Shown here in pieces: positions 7,740 to 17,206 of a stretch of DNA of 64,000 nucleotides. A model generated the notes under the pieces. That model saw only the letters and a list, made by a program, of their open reading frames with translations. It searched no databases and was not told the origin of the DNA. The translations under genes and the position numbers were made by a program. Every line of letters starts with the position of its first letter. Positions within the stretch are counted from its first letter, which is position 1. The DNA is from HyVt-443 sp964544655 (lineage in GTDB: Bacteria; Pseudomonadota; Gammaproteobacteria; Chromatiales; Chromatiaceae): assembly GCA_964544655.1 (NCBI GenBank), contig CAZJCM010000001.1:1-64000 (forward strand). The letters run 5' to 3'.

Positions 7740-8993
7740 TTACTGGTATACCGGATGACGCTTGCACAGATCCACCACCTTCCGCTTCACCTCATCGATA
7801 CTGTCCTGCGCACCGCGGGCATCGATCAGGTCACACATCCAGCCAGCCAGCGCCTTGGCATCGGCCTCACCGATGCCACGGGTGGTCAGGGCCGGCGTGC
7901 CAACCCGGATGCCACTGGTGACGAAGGGGGACTGGGGATCATTGGGCACCGCATTCTTGTTGACCGTGATATTGGCCGCGTCCAGCCATGCGTCCACGTC
8001 CTTGCCGGTCAGCCCGGCCTGGATGAAGCTGACCAGGAACAGATGATCGTCGGTACCGCCCGAGACCACATCATAACCCCGGTCGATGAATACCTGGGCC
8101 ATGGCCCGGGCATTGACCAGCACCTGTTTCTGATACTCGATGAATTCGGGCTCCATCGCCTCCTTGAAGGCCACGGCCTTGGCCGCGATCACATGCATCA
8201 AGGGACCGCCCTGGGTGCCAGGAAAGACCAGGGAGTTGAGCTTTTTCTCGATCTCCGGATTGGCCTTGGCCAGGATCAGCCCCCCCCGCGGTCCGCGCAG
8301 GGTCTTGTGTGTGGTGGTGGTGGTGACATCGGCGATCTGCACCGGACTGGGATAGAGACCCGCTGCCACCAGGCCGGCGACATGGGCCATATCCACGAAC
8401 AGATAGGCACCAACCTCATCCGCGATAGTGCGAAATCGCTGCCAGTCGACCACCCGGGAATAAGCTGAGAAACCAGCCACGATCACCTTCGGCTTGTGTT
8501 CTCTGGCCAGACGCTCTACCTCGTCGTAGTCGATCTCACCAGTCTCAGTATTCAACCCATACTGCACGGCATTGTAGATCTTGCCGGAGAAGTTGGGCTT
8601 GGCGCCGTGAGTGAGGTGGCCACCGTGGGCCAGGCTCATACCCAGGATGGTGTCACCGGGCTGGCACAGCGCCATGTAGACCGGTGCATTGGCCTGGGAG
8701 CCGGAATGGGGCTGGACATTGGCGTAATCGGCACCGAACAACTGCTTGGCCCGATCGATGGCCAGCTGCTCCGCTTTATCGACAAATTCACAACCACCAT
8801 AGTAACGCTTGCCGGGATAGCCCTCGGCGTACTTGTTGGTCAACACCGACCCCTGGGCCTCCATGACCCGCGGACTGGTATAGTTTTCCGAGGCGATCAG
8901 CTCGATATGCTCCTCCTGCCGCCGCTCCTCATCCTGGATGGCCTGCCAAAGCTCATCGTCATAGCCTTCGATTCGCATATCTTTCCTGAACAT
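7740..8993 (-). CDS. glyA: Serine hydroxymethyltransferase
   Basis: GlyA interconverts serine and glycine with tetrahydrofolate, supplying one-carbon units. The 417-residue PLP enzyme contains HIELIASENYTSPRV, HSGSQANAPVY, the substrate-binding DMAHVAGLVAAGLYP, and the Schiff-base lysine at about residue 230 in TTTHKTLRGPRGG. Both the first ATG at 8993 and a second at 8978 are possible. The second has an AGGA motif at good spacing, but the first aligns with the E. coli start MLKREM, so I kept it. It heads the run glyA-nrdR-rib genes. Confidence 0.97.
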   Translation of the reverse strand: MFRKDMRIEGYDDELWQAIQDEERRQEEHIELIASENYTSPRVMEAQGSVLTNKYAEGYPGKRYYGGCEFVDKAEQLAIDRAKQLFGADYANVQPHSGSQANAPVYMALCQPGDTILGMSLAHGGHLTHGAKPNFSGKIYNAVQYGLNTETGEIDYDEVERLAREHKPKVIVAGFSAYSRVVDWQRFRTIADEVGAYLFVDMAHVAGLVAAGLYPSPVQIADVTTTTTHKTLRGPRGGLILAKANPEIEKKLNSLVFPGTQGGPLMHVIAAKAVAFKEAMEPEFIEYQKQVLVNARAMAQVFIDRGYDVVSGGTDDHLFLVSFIQAGLTGKDVDAWLDAANITVNKNAVPNDPQSPFVTSGIRVGTPALTTRGIGEADAKALAGWMCDLIDARGAQDSIDEVKRKVVDLCKRHPVYQ

Positions 8994-9333
8994 GTGCCAC
9001 TACCCCGTACCGGACAAAAAATTAAAGATTTCTACCTGAATCAACAAGTTCAGGTCATTCAAGGAGACTATTCGTCATCGATTCGGCGATAGGGGCACCA
9101 ACAGCAGGATCGCCCCTTCCATCCTGCAGGAACATGTGACGGCACTTTTCCGGAAGGAACACCGGCAGACAATGGTTTGCGCTGAACCCCAACCGATGGC
9201 CAAACAGTCATGGAAATAAACATTTTATCAGTTTAATTAGTGCACGTCTGCCATGCACTCCCTCCTTATAACCTGTTAATATCCTTCGGACTCCGCCGAG
9301 ATACGAATGGAATACCCACATCCACCGACCGCC
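8994..9333. other. Intergenic region between glyA and the PilJ-like gene; inverted repeats, no gene seen
   Basis: About 340 bases lie between divergent genes and must hold both promoters. ACCTGAA (9034-9040) pairs with TTCAGGT (9049-9055) about 40-60 bases upstream of glyA. A second inverted repeat, AGTGCA/TGCACT, spans 9239-9259 in an AT-rich stretch upstream of the plus-strand gene. I found no open frame resembling a protein, no tRNA and no recognised riboswitch. Confidence 0.5.
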
Positions 9334-10128
9334 ATGACAAAACATTCGCTCATTCTTCACCTGTTCTCAGTCCTACTGATCCTGACAGGCATCCAGCAAC
9401 AGGCCCTGGCCCAACCCATCGACAGCATGGGCGAAGCGATCAACCAGGCCGGGCGTCAGCGTATGTTGACCCAGCGTATCGTAAAATCCTATTGCCAGAT
9501 GGGCCAGGACGTACGCTATCTGGTGGCCAGCCAGGATTTGGATTCCGCCATCACCCTGTTCGAACAACAGCTGGAGCGGCTCAAACAGTTCGCCCACGCC
9601 CCCGCCACTCGGAAAACACTGGATGAGGTGACCCGCCTGTGGGCTCCGGTAAAGGTGATCGCCACCGCCGATGTCAGCAGGGACCAGGCACCGCAGCTTC
9701 GGGCACAGGCAGAAAAACTGCTGGCGGCTGCGCATCGTGTGGTACTGCAGCTCGAGGCCCAGTCAGGAACCAATAAGGGGCATCTGGTAAATATCGCCGG
9801 CCGCCAGCGCATGCTCTCCCAACGCATGGGTAATCTCTATATGCTGATGAGCTGGGGCTTCGACGACCCGCAATACCGGGCTGATTTCGATCAGGCCGTT
9901 GAGGAATTCGAAGATGCGCTGGAGGAGTTACGGGCTGCAGCAGAGAACACCACAGAGATAGACCGGGCGTTGAAGAAAGTGGCCCAGAACTGGGATATGT
10001 TCAAATTGGGAAACCGCATGGAGAAAGGAGAATACGTGCCGAGTCTGGTGGCCCGGATGCTGGACAAGATTCTGGTGCAGATGAACCAGATAACCGGTAT
10101 GTACGCCGCTCTTCCAAATACCAAATAG
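9334..10128 (+). CDS. Periplasmic protein with tandem PilJ/NarX-type sensor domains
   Basis: The start at 9334 gives a classical signal peptide (MTKHSLILHLFSVLLILTG, cleavage near ALAQ). The mature part contains two copies of the type IV pili chemotaxis-transducer N-terminal domain. Each begins with a nearly identical helix motif: INQAGRQRMLTQRI near residue 39 and VNIAGRQRMLSQRM near residue 156. In PilJ, NarX and McpN-like sensors this motif lines the ligand-binding four-helix bundle. There is no transmembrane helix after the signal peptide and no kinase, HAMP or methyl-accepting domain, so the protein is probably soluble in the periplasm. A role as a ligand-binding partner for a membrane sensor is inference. 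Confidence 0.8.
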   Translation: MTKHSLILHLFSVLLILTGIQQQALAQPIDSMGEAINQAGRQRMLTQRIVKSYCQMGQDVRYLVASQDLDSAITLFEQQLERLKQFAHAPATRKTLDEVTRLWAPVKVIATADVSRDQAPQLRAQAEKLLAAAHRVVLQLEAQSGTNKGHLVNIAGRQRMLSQRMGNLYMLMSWGFDDPQYRADFDQAVEEFEDALEELRAAAENTTEIDRALKKVAQNWDMFKLGNRMEKGEYVPSLVARMLDKILVQMNQITGMYAALPNTK

Positions 10129-10254
10129 CGCCGCCGGCTGCGAGGCTCCCGAACAGCAGGTGCTGCTTATGACGGAAACAGCCGGACTCGGCAATCCGCC
10201 CACAACCTGCTTCCCCCGAACTACCCGCTCAGCGCTTTCCTGGAGCAGTCCTCA

Positions 10255-11730
10255 TCACTCCCCTCTGGCGCGCAATATCTGCGCCACGGAGATCGAGTCA
10301 TCATTCCGCTGGCTGCCACGACTATCCTCTCTTTCAACAGCCGGGCCGGCGGTCGGCTTGCTCATTGGCCAGTTCCCTCCAGTCAACTGATGCAACAGGC
10401 GCCGTGCTTGAGTAACCCCCATCCCTGACCAAACCTTATCTTGTGCTATCTGCTTCAGTTCGTGCTCGGGCGCCAGGACCAGACTGACACCTGCCAGCGC
10501 GACCACCAGCACCAGGCTGGCCATCAGGCCCCACAATGGCGAAAAATCGGGGCCACGGCGCACCTGCCTGCGCATGCTGGAGGGAGGGTGCGGAGGCAGT
10601 TCAGGAGATGGAGCACTATCGCTTCGGGTCGTATCCGCCAGTGACGCCTCTACCGCCGGGATCATCAGCTCATCGGTCGGCTCAACAGAAGCCACAGCCC
10701 CGGCAGGGATGTCATGGGCAACCGCAGATGCGGCTGCTGGTGCTTCCTCTTGCTTCACCGGTGCGCTCACCGCACCTTCTTCCTGTGCCTGTAACAGGCG
10801 TTCGCCAATCTGACATTCAGCCTTTGGTGAGTTAGCCGCATCCTGGGCGATCAGCGTCTCCAGGTCAGGCGTATCGAAATCCTCCAGGGAGATCAGAGAG
10901 GAGGCCTCCTTGACGGTATAGTGTTCGGTCTTCAGTTCGGTGATCACCAGCCGGATATCGTCCAGTGTGAGTACCTCCCGCTCTTCCAGGAATCCATGCA
11001 GCAGCAGGCGACTGCAGATATGATTGATCCGGCGGGGTATCCCCATGCTGAAGCGATAAAGATCAGGAAAGATTTCCGCTTCCAGGCGTGGTCGTCCCTG
11101 CCAACCGGCAACCCGCATCCGGTGCAATACGTAGCTCACCACCTCAGCCGGCCGAAGAGGATCTAGTCGGCAGGATGCGATCACCCGTTGATTGAGCTGT
11201 TCCAGACGCGGGTCGGCGATCAGGTCCCGTAGTTCATCCTGCCCGACCAGGAATATCTGCAACAACGGCTGGCCGTCAAGACGCAGATTGGTCAGCAGCC
11301 GCAGTTCCTCCAATGCCGTCAGGCTGAGCCCCTGCGCTTCATCAACGATCAACAGAGAGCGCTGCTGCAGCCTGAAGCCAGCGCTGAACTTCTCTGCCAG
11401 GCGCCGCAGCACCTCAGACTTTTCCCGCCCTTCAACATAGACTCCGAAGGCGTGGGCAACCATGCGCAGCAGATCGTCCCCTTCAACCTGGGCACTCACC
11501 AACTTGGCCACATGAAAGTTGGCCGTAGAGGTATTGTCCAGCAGATCGTCTATCAGTGTGGTCTTGCCCGTACCCGGCTTGCCCGTGATGACGACAAACC
11601 CTTCACCCCGCTGCAAGGCATACTGCATATACGCCCGTGCCCGGGAAAATGTTGGATGATGGAGGCAGAAACCATGGTCGGGGCTTAGCCGAAATGGGTC
11701 AGCGTTTAATCCATAAAACGTTCTATACAT
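10255..11730 (-). CDS. ExeA/GspA-like AAA ATPase with C-terminal membrane segment
   Basis: The N-terminal about 270 residues form an ExeA-type ATPase of the kind linked to type II secretion or to exosortase systems. It opens MYRTFYGLNADPFRLSPD. Walker A is GKPGTGKTT near residue 50 and Walker B is LLIVDEAQG near residue 130, with a sensor region ITGLPRRINHICSR-like near residue 240. After a proline- and alanine-rich linker (about 300-395) there is one hydrophobic helix near residues 410-430, then a short tail. Full ExeA proteins have a peptidoglycan-binding domain in the C-terminal part; I do not see one here. No secretion or exosortase gene is adjacent, so the function is open. Confidence 0.8.
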   Translation of the reverse strand: MYRTFYGLNADPFRLSPDHGFCLHHPTFSRARAYMQYALQRGEGFVVITGKPGTGKTTLIDDLLDNTSTANFHVAKLVSAQVEGDDLLRMVAHAFGVYVEGREKSEVLRRLAEKFSAGFRLQQRSLLIVDEAQGLSLTALEELRLLTNLRLDGQPLLQIFLVGQDELRDLIADPRLEQLNQRVIASCRLDPLRPAEVVSYVLHRMRVAGWQGRPRLEAEIFPDLYRFSMGIPRRINHICSRLLLHGFLEEREVLTLDDIRLVITELKTEHYTVKEASSLISLEDFDTPDLETLIAQDAANSPKAECQIGERLLQAQEEGAVSAPVKQEEAPAAASAVAHDIPAGAVASVEPTDELMIPAVEASLADTTRSDSAPSPELPPHPPSSMRRQVRRGPDFSPLWGLMASLVLVVALAGVSLVLAPEHELKQIAQDKVWSGMGVTQARRLLHQLTGGNWPMSKPTAGPAVEREDSRGSQRNDDSISVAQILRARGE

Positions 11731-12237
11731 GTATGACTACCCAACGATGGTCTGTAATCTGAATCTGCGAATTCATAGGCGTAAAGGACTCAACCTGTCG
11801 ATCTGCCTGGCCATATCTGCAAAGGTGGAGGAATCTGCCCTTATACAGCGGCACGGGCGACATTATCTTGAGGCATTGCTGCGCCCGGCACCGCCGCTTC
11901 AACAGCGTGGGCCGGCCCGCCGGCACCGACCCGGCCGTGGACAGGAAATATGGAGCAGGAGGCTCAACTGCAGGACCCGGAACCTGAATGCGGCCGCCAT
12001 GATACAGGAATTACAATCCCGATTCGATTCCGCACCCGTCGTTCCAGAGTCATGCACAGGGAATCACGATGGGATTCGGATGAAAGGGTTCCTGGCATCA
12101 GATCCGTAGGGGTCGCATCCCAGTAGCAAACCCGGCCGCCAGATCATTCGCAGGGCGGTGCCATTCCTATGGCTGAGCAGGGATCGATCGCACGGTTGCC
12201 GATACGGATCGCCGGCTCGAGACCATGCGACTGCGTC
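11731..12237. other. Intergenic region between gshA and the ExeA-like gene; nothing recognised
   Basis: About 500 bases lie between the gshA stop and the start of the ExeA-like ATPase, both on the minus strand. A 126-codon open frame on the plus strand has no recognisable protein character (mixed arginine-rich composition and no motifs), so I take it as chance. No RNA gene or clear repeat was seen. A minus-strand promoter for the ATPase is expected near 11740-11850. Confidence 0.4.
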
Positions 12238-13836
12238 TTATCGTTGGGCAAAGTAGGCCTGCAGAAACTGGTCGAACGGCTGCTGCTCACGCGCCTCCAT
12301 CTCCGCCTGACGCTCCAATGAGAGCCGGGCCTGCTCCCTGAACCTGGCCTCCCGCCCGGAATCGGGGGAGATACCACGAAAATAGTCCTGATGCTGACGG
12401 GACAGATGCTGGGCAAAGTGAAAGAAACCTTCACCCCGATCACGCATCGCCTGCAACATTCTGGCGGATGGGGTCAGATCCGGATCCGCCACCTTGGCCT
12501 GCTGCCGTTGTAACGATGTGCGGTATGCCTGATCGGGCTCACCCTGATCCAGCAGATCACAGATGCCTTCCATCCCTTGTAACAGCTCTCCCGCCCAAGT
12601 ACGCAGGTGGATCTCACGCCCCTGATGCAACAGATATAGGGAAGGGTCCCGCCCCCGGTGGGCCACACCACCCAGGTTCTGGTCGATCTCCCGCTGCTCC
12701 TGGAGGTTTACCGGTGGGCTGTCCTGCAACAGGCAGAACAGCATGAAGGCCTCGAGGAAGTGCAGTTGTTCCTCGCTTACACCCATCGGGTGAAAGGCAT
12801 CGATATCCAGAGAACGCAGTTCGATATAGCGTACCCCCCTGCGTTTCAGGGCCAATACCGGCTTTTCCAACCCTCGCAGGACCTGTTTTGGCCTCACCGT
12901 ACTGTAGTATTCATTCTCAATCTGCAGAATATTCGCATTCAGCTGTTCATAGCGGCCATTCACCACCACCCCAATCTCCTGCCACACCGGGCAGGGGGTC
13001 TCAATCGCCCGGGTCAGGCTGGCGATATAGCTTTCCAGACTGTCGTAGCTGGCCTTGATACCGACACCCTTCTCCTTGCTGTTGGTGTAGCCAATATCCC
13101 CAAGCCTCAGGGAGGTGGCATAGGGCTCGTAATAGGTGGTGTCATCGAACTCGCTAAGGGAGGTCGCCCGGCCGCCAAGAAAGGATTTGCACACTGCCGG
13201 AGAGGCACCGAACAGATAGGGGATGATCCAGCCGTAGCGCTGCAGATTGCGAATCAGGCCCATATAGGATGCGTCGATGAACTGGCGCAGTGATTGCCTG
13301 TTCTGCACCAGGGACTGCAGCAGCGGCCAGAATGTCTCCGCTACCGAATAGTTGAAATGGACCCCGGCGATCACTTGCATCACCCGGCCATATCGATGCC
13401 CCAGGCCCCGCCGGTAGACGGTCTTCATCATGCCTTCATTGGAATGGCCGTAACGGGCGATGGGAATATTTTCACCTCCGGCCAGGACGCAGGGCATGCT
13501 GGTCGCCCACAGGAGTTCATCCTCCAGGTTGTCATAGACGAACTTATGGCTGTCCCGGAGAGAATCGAGCGCCTGAGACAGGTGACCGAATGGAGGGGTG
13601 ATCAGCTCCAGCAGGGCCTCAGAATAGTCCGTGGTAATCGCCGGGTGGGTCAGTGCAGCACCCAGGACGGCAGGGTGAGGTGTTTGCGCAATACCGCCGT
13701 CCGGCGCCACTCGCAGACTCTCTTTTTCCAGACCGATGGTACCACCCCGTAACAGGCTGGAGCCCCCCTCCGCCACCAGTCTGGCAAGCCGCTTGTCAAC
13801 CGTCCGATACAAAAAAACACCTACCATCCATATCAA
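12238..13836 (-). CDS. gshA: Glutamate-cysteine ligase
   Basis: GshA joins glutamate and cysteine, the first and rate-limiting step of glutathione synthesis. At 532 residues it is the type 1 enzyme typical of gammaproteobacteria. Visible family segments are GTIGLEKESLRV, DYSEALLELITPP, VIAGVHFNYSV, SYMGLIRNLQRYGW and ENEYYSTVRPKQV. The last about 20 residues, FDQFLQAYFAQR, also fit. The first start gives MIWMVGVFLYR; a second ATG three codons in is equally possible. It stands alone, divergent from the PBP7-like gene. Confidence 0.95.
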   Translation of the reverse strand: MIWMVGVFLYRTVDKRLARLVAEGGSSLLRGGTIGLEKESLRVAPDGGIAQTPHPAVLGAALTHPAITTDYSEALLELITPPFGHLSQALDSLRDSHKFVYDNLEDELLWATSMPCVLAGGENIPIARYGHSNEGMMKTVYRRGLGHRYGRVMQVIAGVHFNYSVAETFWPLLQSLVQNRQSLRQFIDASYMGLIRNLQRYGWIIPYLFGASPAVCKSFLGGRATSLSEFDDTTYYEPYATSLRLGDIGYTNSKEKGVGIKASYDSLESYIASLTRAIETPCPVWQEIGVVVNGRYEQLNANILQIENEYYSTVRPKQVLRGLEKPVLALKRRGVRYIELRSLDIDAFHPMGVSEEQLHFLEAFMLFCLLQDSPPVNLQEQREIDQNLGGVAHRGRDPSLYLLHQGREIHLRTWAGELLQGMEGICDLLDQGEPDQAYRTSLQRQQAKVADPDLTPSARMLQAMRDRGEGFFHFAQHLSRQHQDYFRGISPDSGREARFREQARLSLERQAEMEAREQQPFDQFLQAYFAQR

Positions 13837-13960
13837 TGACTACCACAGGAATCTGTGTTGAACCAACACCTTCGTTGAATTATAACCGTTGCAGAATGGA
13901 TTGCATTCACTCCCGCTGTGCGGGAAACTCGTCCAGTAAGAATCCAGGACCGGCCAATCT

Positions 13961-14863
13961 GTGAAAAAGTTTCTCCTGCCACTCATCTGCTGCCTGCTGT
14001 TCAACAGCGCAATCACCGCTGCCACACCCCGCCAGCCCCAGCCGGACAGCATGACCGTGGGTGCCGCTCAGAGTGGCACCAATGCCGGTGAAAAATGGTC
14101 CCGGCTAAACCCGAAACGCCTCAAGCTCCGCTCCAAATCGGCCCTGGTCCTGGACCTGGAGGGCAATGTGCTCTACGGCAAGGACCCGGATGAAGCCCGC
14201 CCCATCGCCTCCATCACCAAACTGATGACGGCGATGGTGATACTTGACTCACCGCTGCCGCTACAACAGAAAATCACCATCACCAAGGAGGACCGTGATC
14301 TGTTGCGTCTAACCGGGTCACGCCTCAAGTATGGCGCCGTACTCACCCGGGAACAGCTGCTAAAACTTGCACTGATGGCGTCTGAGAACCGTGCAGCCAG
14401 TGCCCTCGCCCGCACCTTCCCGGCCGGGAAGAAGGCATTCATCCACGCCATGAATCAGAAGGCCAAGGCCCTGGGCATGGATAACAGTCACTTCAGCGAC
14501 CCCACGGGTCTCGATGCCGGCAACGTGGCCAGTGCCCGCGATCTGGCCAAGATGGTGCAGGCCGCGCTGCAATATCCGTTGATCCGCGAGGCCACCACCA
14601 CCCGTAGCACCAGCGTCCGGCCTTATCGACGGCGCGGCCCCCTCAAGTACAGCAACACCAACCGGTTGCTGAAGAACAAGGCGTGGCATATCGGGCTGAG
14701 CAAGACGGGCTATATCAATGAGGCTGGCAGGTGCCTGGTGATGCAGGCCGAGATCTCCGATCAGCCGCTGGTGATCGTGCTGCTCAACTCGTTCGGCAAG
14801 CTGACACCGTTCGGTGACTCGAACCGCATCCGCAAATGGCTGGAGAAGGAGATCAGCAGCTGA
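13961..14863 (+). CDS. pbpG: D-alanyl-D-alanine endopeptidase (PBP7/PbpG-like)
   Basis: This periplasmic serine peptidase of the S11 family trims peptidoglycan cross-links. A GTG start at 13961 gives a signal peptide (MKKFLLPLICCLLFNSAITA, cleavage near residue 20). The catalytic motifs are complete: SxxK as SITK at residues 84-87, SxN as SEN at 141-143, and KTG at 248-250. There is no C-terminal extension with an amphipathic anchor of the PBP5/6 type, which favours PBP7. The protein is 300 residues. It is transcribed away from gshA and converges with prc. Confidence 0.93.
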   Translation: MKKFLLPLICCLLFNSAITAATPRQPQPDSMTVGAAQSGTNAGEKWSRLNPKRLKLRSKSALVLDLEGNVLYGKDPDEARPIASITKLMTAMVILDSPLPLQQKITITKEDRDLLRLTGSRLKYGAVLTREQLLKLALMASENRAASALARTFPAGKKAFIHAMNQKAKALGMDNSHFSDPTGLDAGNVASARDLAKMVQAALQYPLIREATTTRSTSVRPYRRRGPLKYSNTNRLLKNKAWHIGLSKTGYINEAGRCLVMQAEISDQPLVIVLLNSFGKLTPFGDSNRIRKWLEKEISS

Positions 14864-15018
14864 GTGACCTGCCGCCCCCTGTTGCAGGAACAGAGGTTAC
14901 AGTCAGTGGCGGGCTGGCGGGTTATCAAGGGGCCGGAGCCTGGCCGCGAATGACTTGACGGCCGGATTCACCAGCCGGGACGCGGTGCCCACCAAACTAC
15001 CAGCGGGCTAATACATAT

Positions 15019-17112
15019 TCAATGCTGGGCCATCACCGCGCGGTGCTTGTCCTGTATATAGTCTGCCAGGATACGTGCTGCTTCGTTGAGGCCGATCCGC
15101 CCTACGTCATCATCCTCGTTTTTGCCTTCCGCCAGCTTCTTTTTCCGCTCGGCATCTTCATCCTCCACCGGCGGTAATCCCATGGCGGCGCGAAAGCGGT
15201 TTTTCTCTTCCTTTCGTCGCGCTTCCCGTGTCTCCCACTCCTGCTTGCGCTTGCTCTCCAGCAGAGAAACCACTTTCTTCTTGCGCAGATCGTCGATCAG
15301 ACGCTCTTCGTCCGCCAGGTACTGAAAACCGGGATCATTTTTGATCCGCTGTTCATGGGCGCGGCGGTATTTCTCGACAGAGCCGATTCCCCGGGGCCGG
15401 TAGTCGGCGGCATCGATGCGCGCCCACGGCAAGGCATTGTCCAGGCCACGCTCACCATGCTCCGCTGAACTCAGCGCCGAGGGATATGTAATGTCCGGCA
15501 CCACGCCCTTGAACTGAGTACTGCCACCATTGACACGGAAGAACTGAGCCATGGTCAAACGCAGGCGACCCAGCCCGTCATTGCCGCCCCGAACGAAACG
15601 CCCCAGGTCTACCAGGGTCTGCACCGTGCCCTTACCGAACGTGGGCTCACCGATGATGATTCCACGCCGATAGTCCTGTATCGCACCGGCAAAGATCTCT
15701 GAAGCTGAGGCGCTGTTGCGATCCACCAGTACGGCCAGGGGCCCGCTATAGACCGTCGCCGGATCAGGATCCCGTTCCACCTCCACATCACCACTGGAGT
15801 CCTTTACCTGCACCACCGGACCGCTGGGAATGAACAGACCGGTCAGCTCCGTCGCTTCGATCAGGGAACCACCGCCATTTTCGCGCAGATCGATGACAAT
15901 ACCGTCAACCCCCTCGCGCTCCAGCTCTTTCAGCAGCTTGCGCACATCCCGCGTGGTGCTGCGGAACTCATCGTCGCCCTCGGACTGGCCACGAAAATCA
16001 CGATAGAATGCTGGCAGATCGATGACGCCGATCTTCACCGAGCCCATGCCATCGAGTCCTTCTATGATCGACTTCTTCGCCGCCTGATCTTCCAGTTTGA
16101 TCTTGTTACGAACCAGTGTAATCAACCGGGTTGCGCCGTTGGGACCGGCATTTTCCGGCAATAGCTGCAGTCTTACGACCGTGCCTTTGCGGCCACGAAT
16201 CTTGTCCACCACATCCTGCAACCGCCAACCGACCACATCCAGTATCTCGCCGTCCTCTCCCTGCCCTACTCCAACGATACGGTCACCGGCATGCACCTCG
16301 CCGCTCTGCGCCGCAGGGCCGCCGGGCACCACCCGCAACACTTCGGTGTACTCGTTGTCATTGCGCAGCACCGCGCCGATCCCCTCCAGCGAGAGACGCA
16401 TGCTGATATCGAAATTCTCCGACACCCGGGGCGACATGTAGGCGGTGTGCGGCTCCAGGCTCAGGGTATAGGCATTGATGAAGGTCTGGAACACATCATT
16501 GGCAGCCAGCTGGTGGGTACGCCGTTTGATCCCCTGGTAGCGCTTGCGCAGGGTCTTTTTTATCTCGTCCTCCGGCTTGCCACTCAGACGCAGGCCAAGG
16601 ATGTCGTTTTTCACCCGCTTGCGCCAGAGCTCGTTCAGGGCCTGCGCATCCTTCTCCCACTCCACATCGGTGCGATCGAACCGGTACACCTCATCGATAG
16701 TGAAATCCAGCTTCTTGTCCAGCAGGTCCAAGGCATAGGCCACCCGCTCGTCCACCCGCTGGCGAAACACCTTGAAAATATTGAAAGCGGGCTCCAGCCG
16801 GGCCTGCTGCAAGGCATCGTCGAGCCGGTCTCTGTAAACAGCAAAACGAGCGATGTCTTTCTGGGTGAAGTAACTCTTGTTGGGATCGAGGGACTCCAGG
16901 TAGCGATCCAGGATCGCCTGCGACATCGCATCGTCGAGATGCTGCCGCTTGTAGTGATATTTGTCGATCACCCGCAGGATGATCAGGGCCGCCTGCCGCT
17001 GCTCCCGTGTCGGCTTCAGTTGATCCAGCGGAACCTCGGTCACCTTGGCCCACAGGGGCAACATCCAGGCAACCAGCAGCACCAAAGCCAATATCGATAA
17101 TCTTCGCTTCAT
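15019..17112 (-). CDS. prc: Carboxy-terminal processing (tail-specific) protease Prc
   Basis: Prc degrades periplasmic and membrane proteins marked at the C-terminus, including penicillin-binding protein 3 and lytic enzymes in relatives. The start at 17112 gives MKRRLSILALVLLVAWMLPLWA, a signal peptide; a longer frame adds 17 charged residues before it. A PDZ domain lies around residues 235-330 (LEGIGAVLRND, VVPGGPAAQSG, AGDRIVGVGQ). The S41 protease core follows, with IDLRENGGGSL, the catalytic serine in DRNSASASEIFAG and the lysine in TFGKGTVQ. The C-terminal third is helical and very charged, as in the 682-residue E. coli enzyme. Confidence 0.95.
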   Translation of the reverse strand: MKRRLSILALVLLVAWMLPLWAKVTEVPLDQLKPTREQRQAALIILRVIDKYHYKRQHLDDAMSQAILDRYLESLDPNKSYFTQKDIARFAVYRDRLDDALQQARLEPAFNIFKVFRQRVDERVAYALDLLDKKLDFTIDEVYRFDRTDVEWEKDAQALNELWRKRVKNDILGLRLSGKPEDEIKKTLRKRYQGIKRRTHQLAANDVFQTFINAYTLSLEPHTAYMSPRVSENFDISMRLSLEGIGAVLRNDNEYTEVLRVVPGGPAAQSGEVHAGDRIVGVGQGEDGEILDVVGWRLQDVVDKIRGRKGTVVRLQLLPENAGPNGATRLITLVRNKIKLEDQAAKKSIIEGLDGMGSVKIGVIDLPAFYRDFRGQSEGDDEFRSTTRDVRKLLKELEREGVDGIVIDLRENGGGSLIEATELTGLFIPSGPVVQVKDSSGDVEVERDPDPATVYSGPLAVLVDRNSASASEIFAGAIQDYRRGIIIGEPTFGKGTVQTLVDLGRFVRGGNDGLGRLRLTMAQFFRVNGGSTQFKGVVPDITYPSALSSAEHGERGLDNALPWARIDAADYRPRGIGSVEKYRRAHEQRIKNDPGFQYLADEERLIDDLRKKKVVSLLESKRKQEWETREARRKEEKNRFRAAMGLPPVEDEDAERKKKLAEGKNEDDDVGRIGLNEAARILADYIQDKHRAVMAQH

Positions 17113-17206
17113 CTCTGTCAAATCTTTCTCGGGTCTTTGCAATCGACTCTTTTGACCGGACATAATCCGGTTTGTTTCAAGGCGTAATGAATGAGTCTAG
17201 CACGCC

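Noticed and set aside
11729..12109. 126-codon plus-strand open frame between the ExeA-like gene and gshA
   Set aside because: Its composition is non-proteinlike, it has no motif and no good ribosome site. Treated as intergenic.
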